In this document: one piece after another, positions 24,372-32,996 of the stretch
How the letters are laid out: each line of letters begins with the position of its first letter
How positions within the stretch are numbered: the stretch's first letter is position 1
Origin: an uncultured Lachnospiraceae bacterium
GTDB taxonomy: Bacteria; Bacillota; Clostridia; Lachnospirales; Lachnospiraceae
Assembly: GCA_910587295.1 (NCBI GenBank)
Contig: CAJULP010000074.1
Location: 1 to 43,926, forward strand
Length of the DNA: 43,926 bases
Reading direction: 5' to 3'
Program-made: the position numbers and the translations under genes
Notes under the pieces: model-generated
Database searches by the model: none
What the model saw: the letters and a program-made list of their open reading frames with translations, nothing else
What the model was told of the DNA's origin: nothing

Positions 24372-24920
24372 ATGTTCCGAAAAGAAGCGCAGGATGAAAA
24401 GAGAAGGAATGTGAGGATTGAGGACGGGAAAAGGCTGGTCTTGTTTATGGAAACGTGCTGCCGGCTGTACGAACAAAAGATGTATCAGGTGGCCTGCCGA
24501 ATCCTGCAGGATAGCGAATGGGCGGAAGACGCGGTGCAGGAGGCTTTTTTGAAGCTGATGAAAGGGCGGGTATATTTTGAGGACGCCTGTTCGGATGACT
24601 GTAAGAAATATATGATCACTGTCATTAAGCATTCCGCTATAGACATTTACCATAAGAAAAAGAAAGAGCAGGAGCTGTTTTGTTTTAGTGATGAAATGAC
24701 ATACAGTAAAAAGGCTGGGGGCCAGGATTTTGAAGAAGAGGCGGGGGTAAAGGAAATCATTTCTTTATTAAGTCCGTGGTATTACCAGGTGGTGGACTGT
24801 CTTGCCGTTAAAAATCTGTCGGTGAAAGAAATGGCAGAAAAGCTGGGGATTTCAGAAGTCAATGTACGGAAACGGTTTGAGCGGGCAAAGAAAAAGTTAA
24901 AACAGGCAGTAAAGAAATAA
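24372..24920 (+). CDS. RNA polymerase sigma-70 family (ECF-like) sigma factor
   Basis: The 182-residue protein has the two-domain ECF layout. Sigma region 2 is visible as YQVACRILQDSEWAEDAVQEAFLKL and the following DNA-melting helix (KKYMITVIKHSAIDIYHKK); region 4 as LSVKEMAEKLGISEVNVRKRFERAKKKL, a helix-turn-helix. Region 3 is absent. A GAGGTGGAGAG site precedes the ATG. The gene lies 9 bases after the lipoprotein and 9 before the probable anti-sigma protein, so the three form an operon in which the sigma factor presumably responds to an envelope signal and may autoregulate. Confidence 0.93.
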   Translation: MFRKEAQDEKRRNVRIEDGKRLVLFMETCCRLYEQKMYQVACRILQDSEWAEDAVQEAFLKLMKGRVYFEDACSDDCKKYMITVIKHSAIDIYHKKKKEQELFCFSDEMTYSKKAGGQDFEEEAGVKEIISLLSPWYYQVVDCLAVKNLSVKEMAEKLGISEVNVRKRFERAKKKLKQAVKK

Positions 24921-24929
24921 GGGGGAAGT

Positions 24930-25937
24930 ATGGAAGATAAAATAAGAGAAACGCACCGGGAAGAACTTATGATTTCCATAGAGGAATTTGATGCGCTGGA
25001 GGACGGGCCGGAGGGCGCACATGAGTTTACAGGGGAATATAAACGGAAGAAAGAAAAAATGCTGAAAGAATACAAAAGAAGGGTCTGCCAGAGCGTATGG
25101 ATCGGATGGGCAAAGGCGGCAGCCGCGGTTATTACATATCCTAAAAGAGAATACACCGATGAAGGGCTTGAAAAGGTGGAAGAATTAATGGGGAACGGGG
25201 TATCCTATCAGCCCTTGATAAAAGAGATTGGCGATACAAGGCTTACGGTGCTTGGGGCGGCGTATGATGGCAAGGCCGCCGTTGTTGAATTTACGTTGGA
25301 AAGGGAAGGTGGGATAAAGGGAGTCCTTTACGGCCAGCTTTATAACGAAAGTAAAGGCGCATGGTTTACCGAAGACGCCCCCTTCCGTCTTGTTTTTAAA
25401 GATTGCAGCGAAAATATCTTTGTAGATCTGGAAAAGTCCACAGAAGAGAAGCTATATTGTTACGCTTATCTGGTAACGGACCTGGCAGACCAGAGTGCGG
25501 GGATCTCCATGGAAATCTATCAGAAACAGGATGAGGGAAGGGATGAGGAGCGGCAAACGGACACGGTTTTGATCCCGATCCGGGGGCAGGCCGAGAAAAA
25601 GCAGTATGTAAACAAAGATGGAGGGATAGTGGGGATATCTCCTATGTCCATGGGTATAGACCGCAACGTGGGCCTTGGACTTAACAAGGAGCAGGCTTAC
25701 GATCCCTGGTATATCTACTATGCCGCAGTCAAATATAAGGATGGGAGTGTGTATGTGGTCCACGAACACGGCATAGAGGACCTTCATTCCTGCCAGGTGG
25801 ATATTGACAATACCGGTTATGCCTGTGGAGCGGAGGATAACCACATGGTGTTTGTGTTTAACCGGCTGGTGGATATCGGGGAAGTGGAATCAGTGGTGGT
25901 AAATGAGACGGTGTATACATTGCACAGTATGCGATAA
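24930..25937 (+). CDS. Probable anti-sigma protein (DUF4179-like) with its membrane helix missing
   Basis: 335 residues. The N-terminal 60 residues are charged and cytoplasm-like (EYKRKKEKMLKEYKRR), then WIGWAKAAAA begins what should be a membrane helix, but it is followed at once by VITYPKREYTDEGLE, which belongs to the extracytoplasmic half (about 270 residues, two beta-rich domains with IGDTRLTVLGAAYDG and ENIFVDLEKSTEEKLYCYAYL). I infer an in-frame deletion at about base 25128 that removed the helix and its flank. Downstream of the sigma gene in the position of an anti-sigma factor. Without the helix the two halves cannot sit on opposite membrane sides, so signalling may be altered and the sigma factor freed or locked. 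Confidence 0.7.
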   Translation: MEDKIRETHREELMISIEEFDALEDGPEGAHEFTGEYKRKKEKMLKEYKRRVCQSVWIGWAKAAAAVITYPKREYTDEGLEKVEELMGNGVSYQPLIKEIGDTRLTVLGAAYDGKAAVVEFTLEREGGIKGVLYGQLYNESKGAWFTEDAPFRLVFKDCSENIFVDLEKSTEEKLYCYAYLVTDLADQSAGISMEIYQKQDEGRDEERQTDTVLIPIRGQAEKKQYVNKDGGIVGISPMSMGIDRNVGLGLNKEQAYDPWYIYYAAVKYKDGSVYVVHEHGIEDLHSCQVDIDNTGYACGAEDNHMVFVFNRLVDIGEVESVVVNETVYTLHSMR

Positions 25938-25961
25938 AACAGTGTTTGGGTTTATGGAAAG

Positions 25962-25989
25962 GGGCATTCAGAAAATGGATGTCCTTTTT
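25962..25989 (+). terminator. Terminator of the lipoprotein-sigma-anti-sigma operon
   Basis: GGGCATTC (25962-25969) pairs with GGATGTCC (25977-25984), two G-T wobbles, 7-base loop, then five T. Confidence 0.75.
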
Positions 25990-26107
25990 AGGTGGAATTT
26001 TCCGGACATAAAATCTTCACAATATCATCACCGTTTCATAATAGTTCCTTTTTATAATAAGTCTCGTTTCAGGTAAACGACAGAATCAATGAGCATGGAG
26101 GATGATT

Positions 26108-27115
26108 ATGATCAAGGTAGAACATTTGACCAAATGTTACGGCGACTTCATGGCGGTTGAAGATTTGTCCTTTGAGATTGATGAAGGGCATGTATACGGG
26201 TTTTTGGGGCCTAACGGCGCAGGAAAATCCACCACCATGAATATCATGACCGGATGTTTGTCAGCCACGGAAGGAAAGGTTACGATAGGGGGCTGCGATA
26301 TTTTTGAACAGCCCCAGCAGGCGAAACGGATGGTAGGGTATCTTCCGGAACAGCCGCCTCTTTATATGAATGAAACGCCTGTGGAATATTTGCGGTTTGT
26401 AGGTTCGGCCAAGGGATTAAAAGGGAAGGAACTAAAAGAACAGGTGGAAATGGTGATACAAAAGACCAAGATTGAGGATGTGAAGAACCGCTTGATTTCC
26501 GCTTTGTCAAAAGGATATAAGCAGCGGGTGGGGATCGCACAGGCTCTTATCGGCAATCCCAATGTGATCATTTTAGATGAGCCCACGGTAGGACTTGACC
26601 CGATCCAGATTATTGAGATCCGGGATCTGATCAGGCAGCTTGGACAGGATCATACGGTGATCTTAAGTTCCCATATCCTTTCCGAGGTTCAGGCAATCTG
26701 TGAGAAGGTGCTCATTATTTCCAAAGGGAAGCTGGCAGCCTTTGATGCACCGGAAAATCTGGAAAAGCTCCTTCTTTCACAAAACGGTGTCTCCTTTATG
26801 ACGGAGGCAGGTCAGGAAGAAGTAGAAGAGATCATGGCAAAGATGGAGCAGGTTACGGATTGGAGCAGCAAAGTACAGGAAGATGGAACGGTAAGGGTAT
26901 CTGCCCGGATGAAGAGTGGAGATCTTCGCGGATTCTGCCGACAGATATTTTTTGCTTTTGCGGCCAAAGAAAGGGCGGTTTTGGAGATGACATCTAAGAG
27001 AGCGAATCTGGAAGACGTGTTTATCGAACTGACCGAGGATACTGCGGCAGGGTCTGCCGCAGTGGAAAATGAGACGGAAAGTAAGGCAGAGAATAAGGAG
27101 GTGTCTGAATCATGA
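26108..27115 (+). CDS. ABC transporter ATP-binding protein, GldA-like
   Basis: This 335-residue ATPase has Walker A GPNGAGKST (residues 34-42), signature LSKGYKQRVG, Walker B VIILDEPTVGLDP and the switch His in ILSSH. About 100 extra residues beyond the ATPase end in an acidic tail, as in GldA-type proteins. The ATG at 26108 is 6 bases behind GGAGG; the one at 26102 touches that site. First gene of a four-gene cluster with overlapping ends (ATGA to the permease). In Bacteroidetes GldA/F/G serve gliding; in Firmicutes the same architecture is widespread but its role is unclear. Confidence 0.93.
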   Translation: MIKVEHLTKCYGDFMAVEDLSFEIDEGHVYGFLGPNGAGKSTTMNIMTGCLSATEGKVTIGGCDIFEQPQQAKRMVGYLPEQPPLYMNETPVEYLRFVGSAKGLKGKELKEQVEMVIQKTKIEDVKNRLISALSKGYKQRVGIAQALIGNPNVIILDEPTVGLDPIQIIEIRDLIRQLGQDHTVILSSHILSEVQAICEKVLIISKGKLAAFDAPENLEKLLLSQNGVSFMTEAGQEEVEEIMAKMEQVTDWSSKVQEDGTVRVSARMKSGDLRGFCRQIFFAFAAKERAVLEMTSKRANLEDVFIELTEDTAAGSAAVENETESKAENKEVSES

Positions 27116-27975
27116 CCGCTGTATTAAAACATGAATTATCCGGTTATTTTCATTCCCTGACCGCATACATTTTCAGTGCGTTTTTGCTTGCGTTCGTGGG
27201 AATTGGGGCGATGCTCTATAATATCCAGTCGGCAGTGGCTAACTTTGAGTACGTACTAAGTTTTGTTTGTCTTGGGTTTGTGATTGTAATCCCGATTTTG
27301 ACCATGCGGGTGATCGCGGAGGAAAAGAAACAAAAGACGGATCAGCTTTTATATTCCCTTCCCATCAAAACGTCTGAAGTTGTGGCAGGGAAGTATCTTG
27401 CTCTCTTACTTGTATTTTTGGCGCCCCTTTGCATTGTCTGTGTTTATCCGCTTATCTTTGCACAGTATGGGGAGGTTTATCTGCTTACCTCTTACGGATC
27501 GCTTTTTGCATTTTTCCTTCTGGGCGCAGCGCTTATCGCGATCGGGGTCTTTATTTCTTCCCTGACGGAAAATCAGGGGTTTGCGGCAGGGATAACTATC
27601 CCGGTGATCCTATTGAATTATTATAGTGTCAGCCTGGCGGAACATGTTACCGCCACCGCTTTTGGTTCTTTTGCGGCGTTGTGTGTCTTTGCGGTGGTCA
27701 TAGGAGTGGTGATTCGTTTCCTGACCCAAAATGAAAATCTGGCATATGGAATCAGTATTTTGCTGATCATTATACTCGGTGTGGCTTACTTTGTGGACAG
27801 TGCGAAGTTTGAGGGGTTATTGCCGGATATCATGACGAAACTATCTTTATTTGAGAGGTTTTATTCTTTTGTCAATGGCGTGTTTGACCTAACGGCGATC
27901 GTGTATTACGTGACAGTGATCATTTTCTTTTTATTCCTGTCGGTACAATCTCTTGAGAAAAGGAGGTATAACTGA
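27112..27975 (+). CDS. ABC-2 permease, GldF-like
   Basis: A 287-residue membrane protein with about six helices. It begins AVLKHELSGYFHSLTAYIFSA and has TMRVIAEEKKQKTDQLLYSLP in the first cytoplasmic loop, which is a hallmark of the ABC-2 permease partner of GldA-type ATPases. It overlaps the ATPase gene by four bases and the next gene by one (TGATG), so the products are expected in fixed proportion. Substrate unknown. Confidence 0.9.
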   Translation: MTAVLKHELSGYFHSLTAYIFSAFLLAFVGIGAMLYNIQSAVANFEYVLSFVCLGFVIVIPILTMRVIAEEKKQKTDQLLYSLPIKTSEVVAGKYLALLLVFLAPLCIVCVYPLIFAQYGEVYLLTSYGSLFAFFLLGAALIAIGVFISSLTENQGFAAGITIPVILLNYYSVSLAEHVTATAFGSFAALCVFAVVIGVVIRFLTQNENLAYGISILLIIILGVAYFVDSAKFEGLLPDIMTKLSLFERFYSFVNGVFDLTAIVYYVTVIIFFLFLSVQSLEKRRYN

Positions 27976-29423
27976 TGAAAAAGTTATCATTTGAAATGGC
28001 AGGCCGGGAGAAAGGAAGGCGGGGAAACCGGATCGCGCTAAAGGGCGGAGCCTATTCCTTTGCCATCACGGTAATCGTGCTGGCAATCCTTGCAGCCGTA
28101 AATGTGCTGGCATCCATGCTTCCCTCTCATCTGACCAAACATGATATCAGTGCGGCCAAATTGTATTCTATCACCAGCAACACCAAAGCGGTGGTAAATG
28201 CGCTGGACCGGGATGTGACCATCTACTGGATCGTTCAGGCGGATCAGGAGGATGCGGTAATTGAGAATCTGCTTGGAAAATATGATAGTTTGTCGGAGCA
28301 TATTGAAGTGGTCAAGAAAAACCCGGATGTCTTCCCAACTTTTGCGGCACAGTACACATCGGAAGCCGTTGCAAATAACAGTCTGGTGGTGGAGTGTGGC
28401 AGCCGCAGTCGGTTTATCGGTTACGATGACATATACCTTCAGGAAGCCAATATGGCAGCTTATTCTTATGATATGTCTTTTGATGGGGAAGGGGCAATCA
28501 CATCGGCAATTGATTATGTGGTAAGTGAGGATTTGCCCCAGGTATATCTGCTGGAAGGGCATGGGGAAGGAGAATTGTCTGCCACATTAACGGAGCAATT
28601 GGAAAAGGAAAATATAGAACTGACTGCTTTCTCCTTATTAAATATGGATACAATTCCGGAAGATGCCGACTGCATCCTGATCAATGGGCCTGCCAGTGAT
28701 ATTTCCGGTGAAGAAAAGGATATGCTTTCCGAATATGTGGCTGACGGTGGGAAGCTTTTGGTGTTTGCCGGTCCGGTGGAAGACGGTACGCTGGAAAATC
28801 TCTATGGATTGCTTGCGGATTATGGGGTAACAGCGGCAGAAGGAGTAGTGGTAGAAGAAGACAGAGAGTACTATGCGTTCCAGGCTCCGTATATTCTGCT
28901 GCCGGAAATCAACAGCAGTGATATCACGGATCCCCTGATCGAAGAACGCTATCTGGCTATTATGCCGATCGCACAGGGGATGCAGGTGCAAGACGGAAGT
29001 TCGGCCAGTGTGCTTTTGACCACATCTCCGGGGGCGTTTTCCAAAACGGCAGGGTATCAGCTTTCTTCTTATGATAAGGAAGAGGGCGATGTGGATGGGC
29101 CTTTTGCGGTTGCGGTTTCCGTTGCCTGCGAAAATGAAGGACAGATGATATGGTTCTCCTCTTCCAATTTCCTTGACGATATGTACAATGCCTATTCATC
29201 AGGGGCGAACCTGGATTTGGCAATGAATGCGCTATCCTCCCTGATTGGAGAAAATGAAGCGGTGGCAATCCGCAGCAAATCCTTAAGTTATAGTTATCTG
29301 ACTATCAGCGAATCTACGGCGTCACTGCTGAAAACAGTGATGATTGGCATATTCCCATTAGCCTTCCTTGGGATTGGGATCATTGTAGTGGTAAGAAGGA
29401 GGAGACAAAATGAGCCGGTCTAA
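27975..29423 (+). CDS. GldG-like ABC auxiliary membrane protein
   Basis: 482 residues: a cytoplasmic basic start, a helix at about 25-45 (FAITVIVLAILAAVNVLASM), a large extracytoplasmic domain of about 390 residues, and a C-terminal helix (MIGIFPLAFLGIGIIVVV) ending in RRRRQ. The extracytoplasmic part shows DVTIYWIVQADQEDAVIENL and VYLLEGHGEGELS, features of the GldG/IFT52-type domain (ABC_transp_aux). Such subunits are thought to work with GldA and GldF outside the membrane. The start codon overlaps the GldF stop and the end overlaps the DUF4340 gene by 14 bases. Confidence 0.9.
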   Translation: MKKLSFEMAGREKGRRGNRIALKGGAYSFAITVIVLAILAAVNVLASMLPSHLTKHDISAAKLYSITSNTKAVVNALDRDVTIYWIVQADQEDAVIENLLGKYDSLSEHIEVVKKNPDVFPTFAAQYTSEAVANNSLVVECGSRSRFIGYDDIYLQEANMAAYSYDMSFDGEGAITSAIDYVVSEDLPQVYLLEGHGEGELSATLTEQLEKENIELTAFSLLNMDTIPEDADCILINGPASDISGEEKDMLSEYVADGGKLLVFAGPVEDGTLENLYGLLADYGVTAAEGVVVEEDREYYAFQAPYILLPEINSSDITDPLIEERYLAIMPIAQGMQVQDGSSASVLLTTSPGAFSKTAGYQLSSYDKEEGDVDGPFAVAVSVACENEGQMIWFSSSNFLDDMYNAYSSGANLDLAMNALSSLIGENEAVAIRSKSLSYSYLTISESTASLLKTVMIGIFPLAFLGIGIIVVVRRRRQNEPV

Positions 29424-30819
29424 GAAAATATATATACTGCTTGGTGTTTTGCTGCTTGTCTGCCTTGCGGTTTTTGGAGTTGGCAGGTATGAAGAGCGTA
29501 AAGAGCGGATTAAAAACAGTGATGAGATCATATTGGAAGTGCCAGGTGATGATGTGATCTCCCTTTCCTGGGAATATGAAGGGGAAAACGGGAAAGAGAC
29601 TCTTGCTTTTCACAAAGGGGAAAAATGGATTTATGATGAGGATGAGACTTTTCCTGTAAATGAAGAAAAAGTGGCAGATCTGCTTGGATGGTTTGAACAG
29701 TTCGGGGTTTCTTTTGTCATAGAAGACGTAGAAGATTTTGGACAGTATGGGCTGGATGACCCGGTCTGTGTGATCAGGCTGGGAACGGAAGATGAAACCT
29801 ATGAGATCCGGCTTGGGGATTACAGCACCATGGACGCAAAGCGGTATGTGTCTGTTGGCGGAAAAGATGTATATTTGGTGGAGCATGATCCGTTTGAGGA
29901 TTATGAAGTTACCATTCGCGACATGATCCTCCATGATCAGATACCGTGGTTTTCGGATGTGGAGGAAATCCAGTTTGCAGGAGCGGAAAATTACACTGTA
30001 ACACGTGAGGAAGAAAGCGCTCATGCGTATAATGAGGACGATATTTATTTTTCCAAGCAGGAGGAAGAGACGCTGCCTTTGGATACGGGAAATGTAAACA
30101 ACTACCTGCAGACCATGCAGGGGCTGGATCTGACGGACTATGTATCTTACAATGTATCGGAAGAAGAGCTTTCAGGGTATGGGCTGGACGATCCGGAGCT
30201 TGCCGTGACCGTGCGGTATACCGTGGAAGATACAGATGAAAAATCCGAAGATAAAAGAAAAGACGGTAAAGCGGCACAGACGTTTACTTTGTATGTCTCA
30301 AGAGATAATGCGGCCGCGGAAACGGACGAGGAAGTTCCGGCGTATGTAAGGATTGGGGATTCCCAAATTATTTATGAAATACCAGAGAGCAGCTATCAGG
30401 CTCTAATGGATGCATCCTGCAATACCCTCCGCCACCAGGAGATTCTGCCTGTGGACCTGAATGACATTACGCAGTTAGAAATCTCGCTGGAAGATAGGGA
30501 TCATCTCCTGGCATCAGAGACGGAGGATGAAGAAACCATCTGGTATTATCAGGAAAAAGAAGTGGATGTGGCAGATGTTAAGAGTGCGCTGACGCTCCTT
30601 CGGGCGGATGAGTTTACTGATGAAAAGCCATCCCAGAAACAGGAAATTGCCTTGACGGTGCATTTAAATAACGAGAATTATCAGGAAATGAAGATTGAAT
30701 TGTACCGTTATGACGGGGAGCGCTGCCTTGCCGTGGTTGACGAAAAGCCGCTGGCGTTAGTGGAGCGTGGCTATGTGGTTGACCTGATGGAAGCGGTGAA
30801 CGGGATTGTCTTAAATTAA
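29410..30819 (+). CDS. DUF4340 domain protein
   Basis: The 469-residue protein has one N-terminal membrane helix (KIYILLGVLLLVCLAVFGV) and an extracytoplasmic remainder. Repeating units of about 170 residues, with the recurring phrases QYGLDDPVCVIRLG and GYGLDDPELAVTVR, mark DUF4340. It is the usual fourth member of GldA-GldF-GldG-DUF4340 clusters in Firmicutes and other phyla. A GGAGGAGA ribosome site lies inside the end of the previous gene. The protein is strongly acidic. Function unknown; an accessory or cargo-binding role on the outer face is inference. Confidence 0.88.
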   Translation: MSRSKKIYILLGVLLLVCLAVFGVGRYEERKERIKNSDEIILEVPGDDVISLSWEYEGENGKETLAFHKGEKWIYDEDETFPVNEEKVADLLGWFEQFGVSFVIEDVEDFGQYGLDDPVCVIRLGTEDETYEIRLGDYSTMDAKRYVSVGGKDVYLVEHDPFEDYEVTIRDMILHDQIPWFSDVEEIQFAGAENYTVTREEESAHAYNEDDIYFSKQEEETLPLDTGNVNNYLQTMQGLDLTDYVSYNVSEEELSGYGLDDPELAVTVRYTVEDTDEKSEDKRKDGKAAQTFTLYVSRDNAAAETDEEVPAYVRIGDSQIIYEIPESSYQALMDASCNTLRHQEILPVDLNDITQLEISLEDRDHLLASETEDEETIWYYQEKEVDVADVKSALTLLRADEFTDEKPSQKQEIALTVHLNNENYQEMKIELYRYDGERCLAVVDEKPLALVERGYVVDLMEAVNGIVLN

Positions 30820-30822
30820 ATA

Positions 30823-30853
30823 AGAAGGGGCTGTCTGCATGGCAGCTCCTTCT
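30823..30853 (-). terminator. Hairpin terminator between the DUF4340 and XRE genes
   Basis: AGAAGGGGCTG (30823-30833) and CAGCTCCTTCT (30843-30853) form an 11-bp stem with one G-T. The T-rich side (TATTTAATTT) follows on the reverse strand, so it mainly ends the XRE transcript; on the forward strand the T-run is missing. Confidence 0.6.
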
Positions 30854-30879
30854 CGCCATAAGATATGGAAATTATTGTG

Positions 30880-31338
30880 CTAGCTGCGGTTTTTCCACGC
30901 CTTCCAGACAGTGGCCAGAATATCTTTTAACACAAGAAGGGCATCCAGCTCATTGTATCCATATTTCTTTTCCAGATCTTCCAGCAGCCGGTTTAACTCT
31001 GCAGCATAGGTCTGTACGTCCACTTCTTTTTGATACGTGGCAAGGATGGGGTATTTTTTGCTCCATGCTTTTGTCCAGTCAATTTTTTCCGTAACCTCAT
31101 CACTTGTCCGGTCAATGGCCTCCTGGATTTCTTTTACGTCAATATCAAATTCGATCAATTCATCCAACGACAGTCCGTACAGATTAGAAAGTTTTTTTGA
31201 CTGGCGGATATCGGGCAGAGTTTCGTCCAGTTCCCACTTTGAGATCGTCTGCCTGCTTACGCCCAATTTCCCGGCAACTTCCTCCTGAGATAACCCGCTT
31301 TTTTTCCGGGCATTAAAAAGATTATTCCCTAAACCCAT
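30880..31338 (-). CDS. XRE family transcriptional regulator
   Basis: The N-terminal Cro/CI-type helix-turn-helix is clear: NLFNARKKSGLSQEEVAGKL, VSRQTISKWELDETLPD and NLYGLSLDELI. The remaining 90 residues are helical and acidic with no recognised domain; they may form a dimer interface. I take the ATG at 31338, 8 bases behind AAGGTGG, over the GTG at 31350 and ATG at 31344 (152 residues). It is divergent from the TSUP permease gene 31509, so it may control that gene or itself, which is inference. Confidence 0.88.
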   Translation of the reverse strand: MGLGNNLFNARKKSGLSQEEVAGKLGVSRQTISKWELDETLPDIRQSKKLSNLYGLSLDELIEFDIDVKEIQEAIDRTSDEVTEKIDWTKAWSKKYPILATYQKEVDVQTYAAELNRLLEDLEKKYGYNELDALLVLKDILATVWKAWKNRS

Positions 31339-31441
31339 GTTCATTCCCACCTTCGTTTTGCTTAAATAGATTATAAGCGGTATCGGGAGGAAAATCTACC
31401 AACAGCAGTTTTCATATTTGCCCGTAATAGTTACATTTTAC

Positions 31442-31469
31442 TTGACATTTTTTTATTTTGGAATAAAAT
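31442..31469 (+). promoter_or_regulatory. Promoter of the TSUP permease gene
   Basis: TTGACA (31442-31447), 16 bases rich in T, TAAAAT (31464-31469). Confidence 0.7.
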
Positions 31470-31508
31470 AGGGCGAAAAGCCAAAGAGAATAAGGAGGAT
31501 GAGGAATC

Positions 31509-32279
31509 ATGTTTACGCTGTTGATCTGTTTTATTGCCGGGATTGGGGCAGGCCTTGGAACCGGATTTGCCGGGATGAGCGCCGCTGCGGTGATAAGCCC
31601 CATGCTGATCACCTTTTTAGGACTTCCGGCCTATGAAGCTGTGGGTATCGCGTTGGCAAGTGACATTTTGGCAAGTGCGGTCAGCGCCTATACTTATGGC
31701 AAAAACAAGAATCTTGATATTAAAAACGGCCTGGTGATGATGGCGGCCGTTCTGCTGTTTACGCTATTTGGAAGCTATATCGCCAGCCTTGTGCCGAACG
31801 CCACTATGGGCAGTTTTTCTGTGTTTATGACGCTGCTTTTGGGGATTAAATTTATTGTGAAGCCGGTGATGACGACTAAAGAGTCCATGGAGGCGGTAAG
31901 CGGAAAGAAGCGTATGATCCAGTCTGTCATTTGCGGCATCATTGTCGGGTTTATTTGCGGGTTTATCGGTGCAGGCGGCGGAATGATGATGCTCCTTATT
32001 TTAACGAGTGTGTTAGGGTATGAGTTAAAGACGGCGGTTGGCACAAGTGTGTTTATCATGGCGTTCACAGCCTTTACGGGAGCGGTAAGCCACTTTGCCA
32101 TTGGAGGGATGCCGGATTTGTGGTGTCTTATTTTTTGCGTGGCATCTACGCTTTTGTGGGCGAGGATTGCGGCGAAGTTTGCCAACAGAGCCAGTGCGGT
32201 GACTCTAAACCGGGCTACGGGGGTGGTGCTTGCGGTGTTAGGGGCGGCAATCCTTGTGGTGAATTACCTGAAAGGATGA
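31509..32279 (+). CDS. TSUP (TauE/SafE) family sulfite/organic anion exporter
   Basis: The 256-residue protein has about eight hydrophobic segments in two repeats with the family glycine motifs: GTGFAGMSAAAVISPML in the first half and GFICGFIGAGGGMMMLLIL in the second. TSUP proteins move sulfite, sulfoacetate or similar anions across the membrane. AAGGAGGATGAGG precedes the ATG. It is monocistronic between a promoter at 31442 and a terminator at 32309. No sulfur-metabolism gene is adjacent to narrow the substrate. Confidence 0.9.
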   Translation: MFTLLICFIAGIGAGLGTGFAGMSAAAVISPMLITFLGLPAYEAVGIALASDILASAVSAYTYGKNKNLDIKNGLVMMAAVLLFTLFGSYIASLVPNATMGSFSVFMTLLLGIKFIVKPVMTTKESMEAVSGKKRMIQSVICGIIVGFICGFIGAGGGMMMLLILTSVLGYELKTAVGTSVFIMAFTAFTGAVSHFAIGGMPDLWCLIFCVASTLLWARIAAKFANRASAVTLNRATGVVLAVLGAAILVVNYLKG

Positions 32280-32308
32280 TCACTGCTGCCTTGGGCGGCA
32301 GGCATAAA

Positions 32309-32342
32309 AAAGAGGGAACGGTTATGCCGTTCCCTCTTTCCA
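32309..32342. terminator. Strong bidirectional terminator hairpin
   Basis: A perfect 13-bp stem (32309-32321 with 32327-32339) with a 5-base loop, with A-rich DNA before it and TTTC after it. A smaller CTGCTGCC/GGCGGCAG stem precedes it at about 32283-32301. Confidence 0.85.
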
Positions 32343-32399
32343 TGATTATAATACCACAAAATTTCCCATAATACAAGACTGGTATGGTTTTTTGCACAG

Positions 32400-32408
32400 T
32401 GCTATAAT
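32400..32408 (+). promoter_or_regulatory. Extended minus-10 promoter of the DUF6323/DUF6179-like pair
   Basis: TGCTATAAT (TG at 32400-32401, TATAAT at 32403-32408) is an extended minus-10 element; the minus-35 region is poor. Confidence 0.5.
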
Positions 32409-32455
32409 CGGTTTCTAACGATAGAAGACATGTGGCAAAATGAGGAGGAATGGGC

Positions 32456-32992
32456 ATGGGGAAGGATCTTTTGGCGTTACTGCAAAACCAGCAAAACCAG
32501 CTTGGCAAAGTGCTTGAGACCAATAAGGAGACGGAGCACTTTGGGCTGGCATTGACCCGGCAGGATGCGGAACTTATTGTACAAGAGCGCAAAAATTCTT
32601 TAAAGGAGCAAAGGAGGATTGAGTTTGGGGAAGGCATCGTGACAAAGATCATTTATGAATTTTGCGATTCCGATTTTATTGACCAGAATAATTATGTGGA
32701 TACGATCATCCGGCTGCAGGAGATATTTTACCTGTTCAAAAATGAAATGCAGGATGAAATTACGGATGATGAGCTTTTGCACATTATGAAAGAGCAGTTC
32801 GAGCAGTTATGTTTTGGTGATCTGGATTATCTGGAAGGAACCTGCCTTGCCAATTTTGCGCAGGCCATCCGGGCGGGCTATGGCGGATATCAGGGAACGG
32901 ACGGCTTGGGAGAATACGCTAAGTTTGATGAAGTGAAACGGTGGGATTATGATCTTTATTTTGAAACGTTAAAAGAACTTTGCTGGGGGTAA
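32456..32992 (+). CDS. Uncharacterised protein, DUF6323-like
   Basis: 178 residues, soluble, acidic, mostly helical. Features are an N-terminal Gln/Asn-rich helix (LLALLQNQQNQLGKVL), the phrase TRQDAELIVQERKNSLKEQRR, and an aromatic C-terminus (DLYFETLKELCWG). From memory this fits the DUF6323 family, which is repeatedly found next to DUF6179 proteins in clostridia; no function is known. The ATG at 32456 is 7 bases behind GAGGAGGA, better than the ATG at 32450. The next gene begins 4 bases after its stop, so the two are translated as a pair. Confidence 0.75.
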   Translation: MGKDLLALLQNQQNQLGKVLETNKETEHFGLALTRQDAELIVQERKNSLKEQRRIEFGEGIVTKIIYEFCDSDFIDQNNYVDTIIRLQEIFYLFKNEMQDEITDDELLHIMKEQFEQLCFGDLDYLEGTCLANFAQAIRAGYGGYQGTDGLGEYAKFDEVKRWDYDLYFETLKELCWG

Positions 32993-32996
32993 ATGT

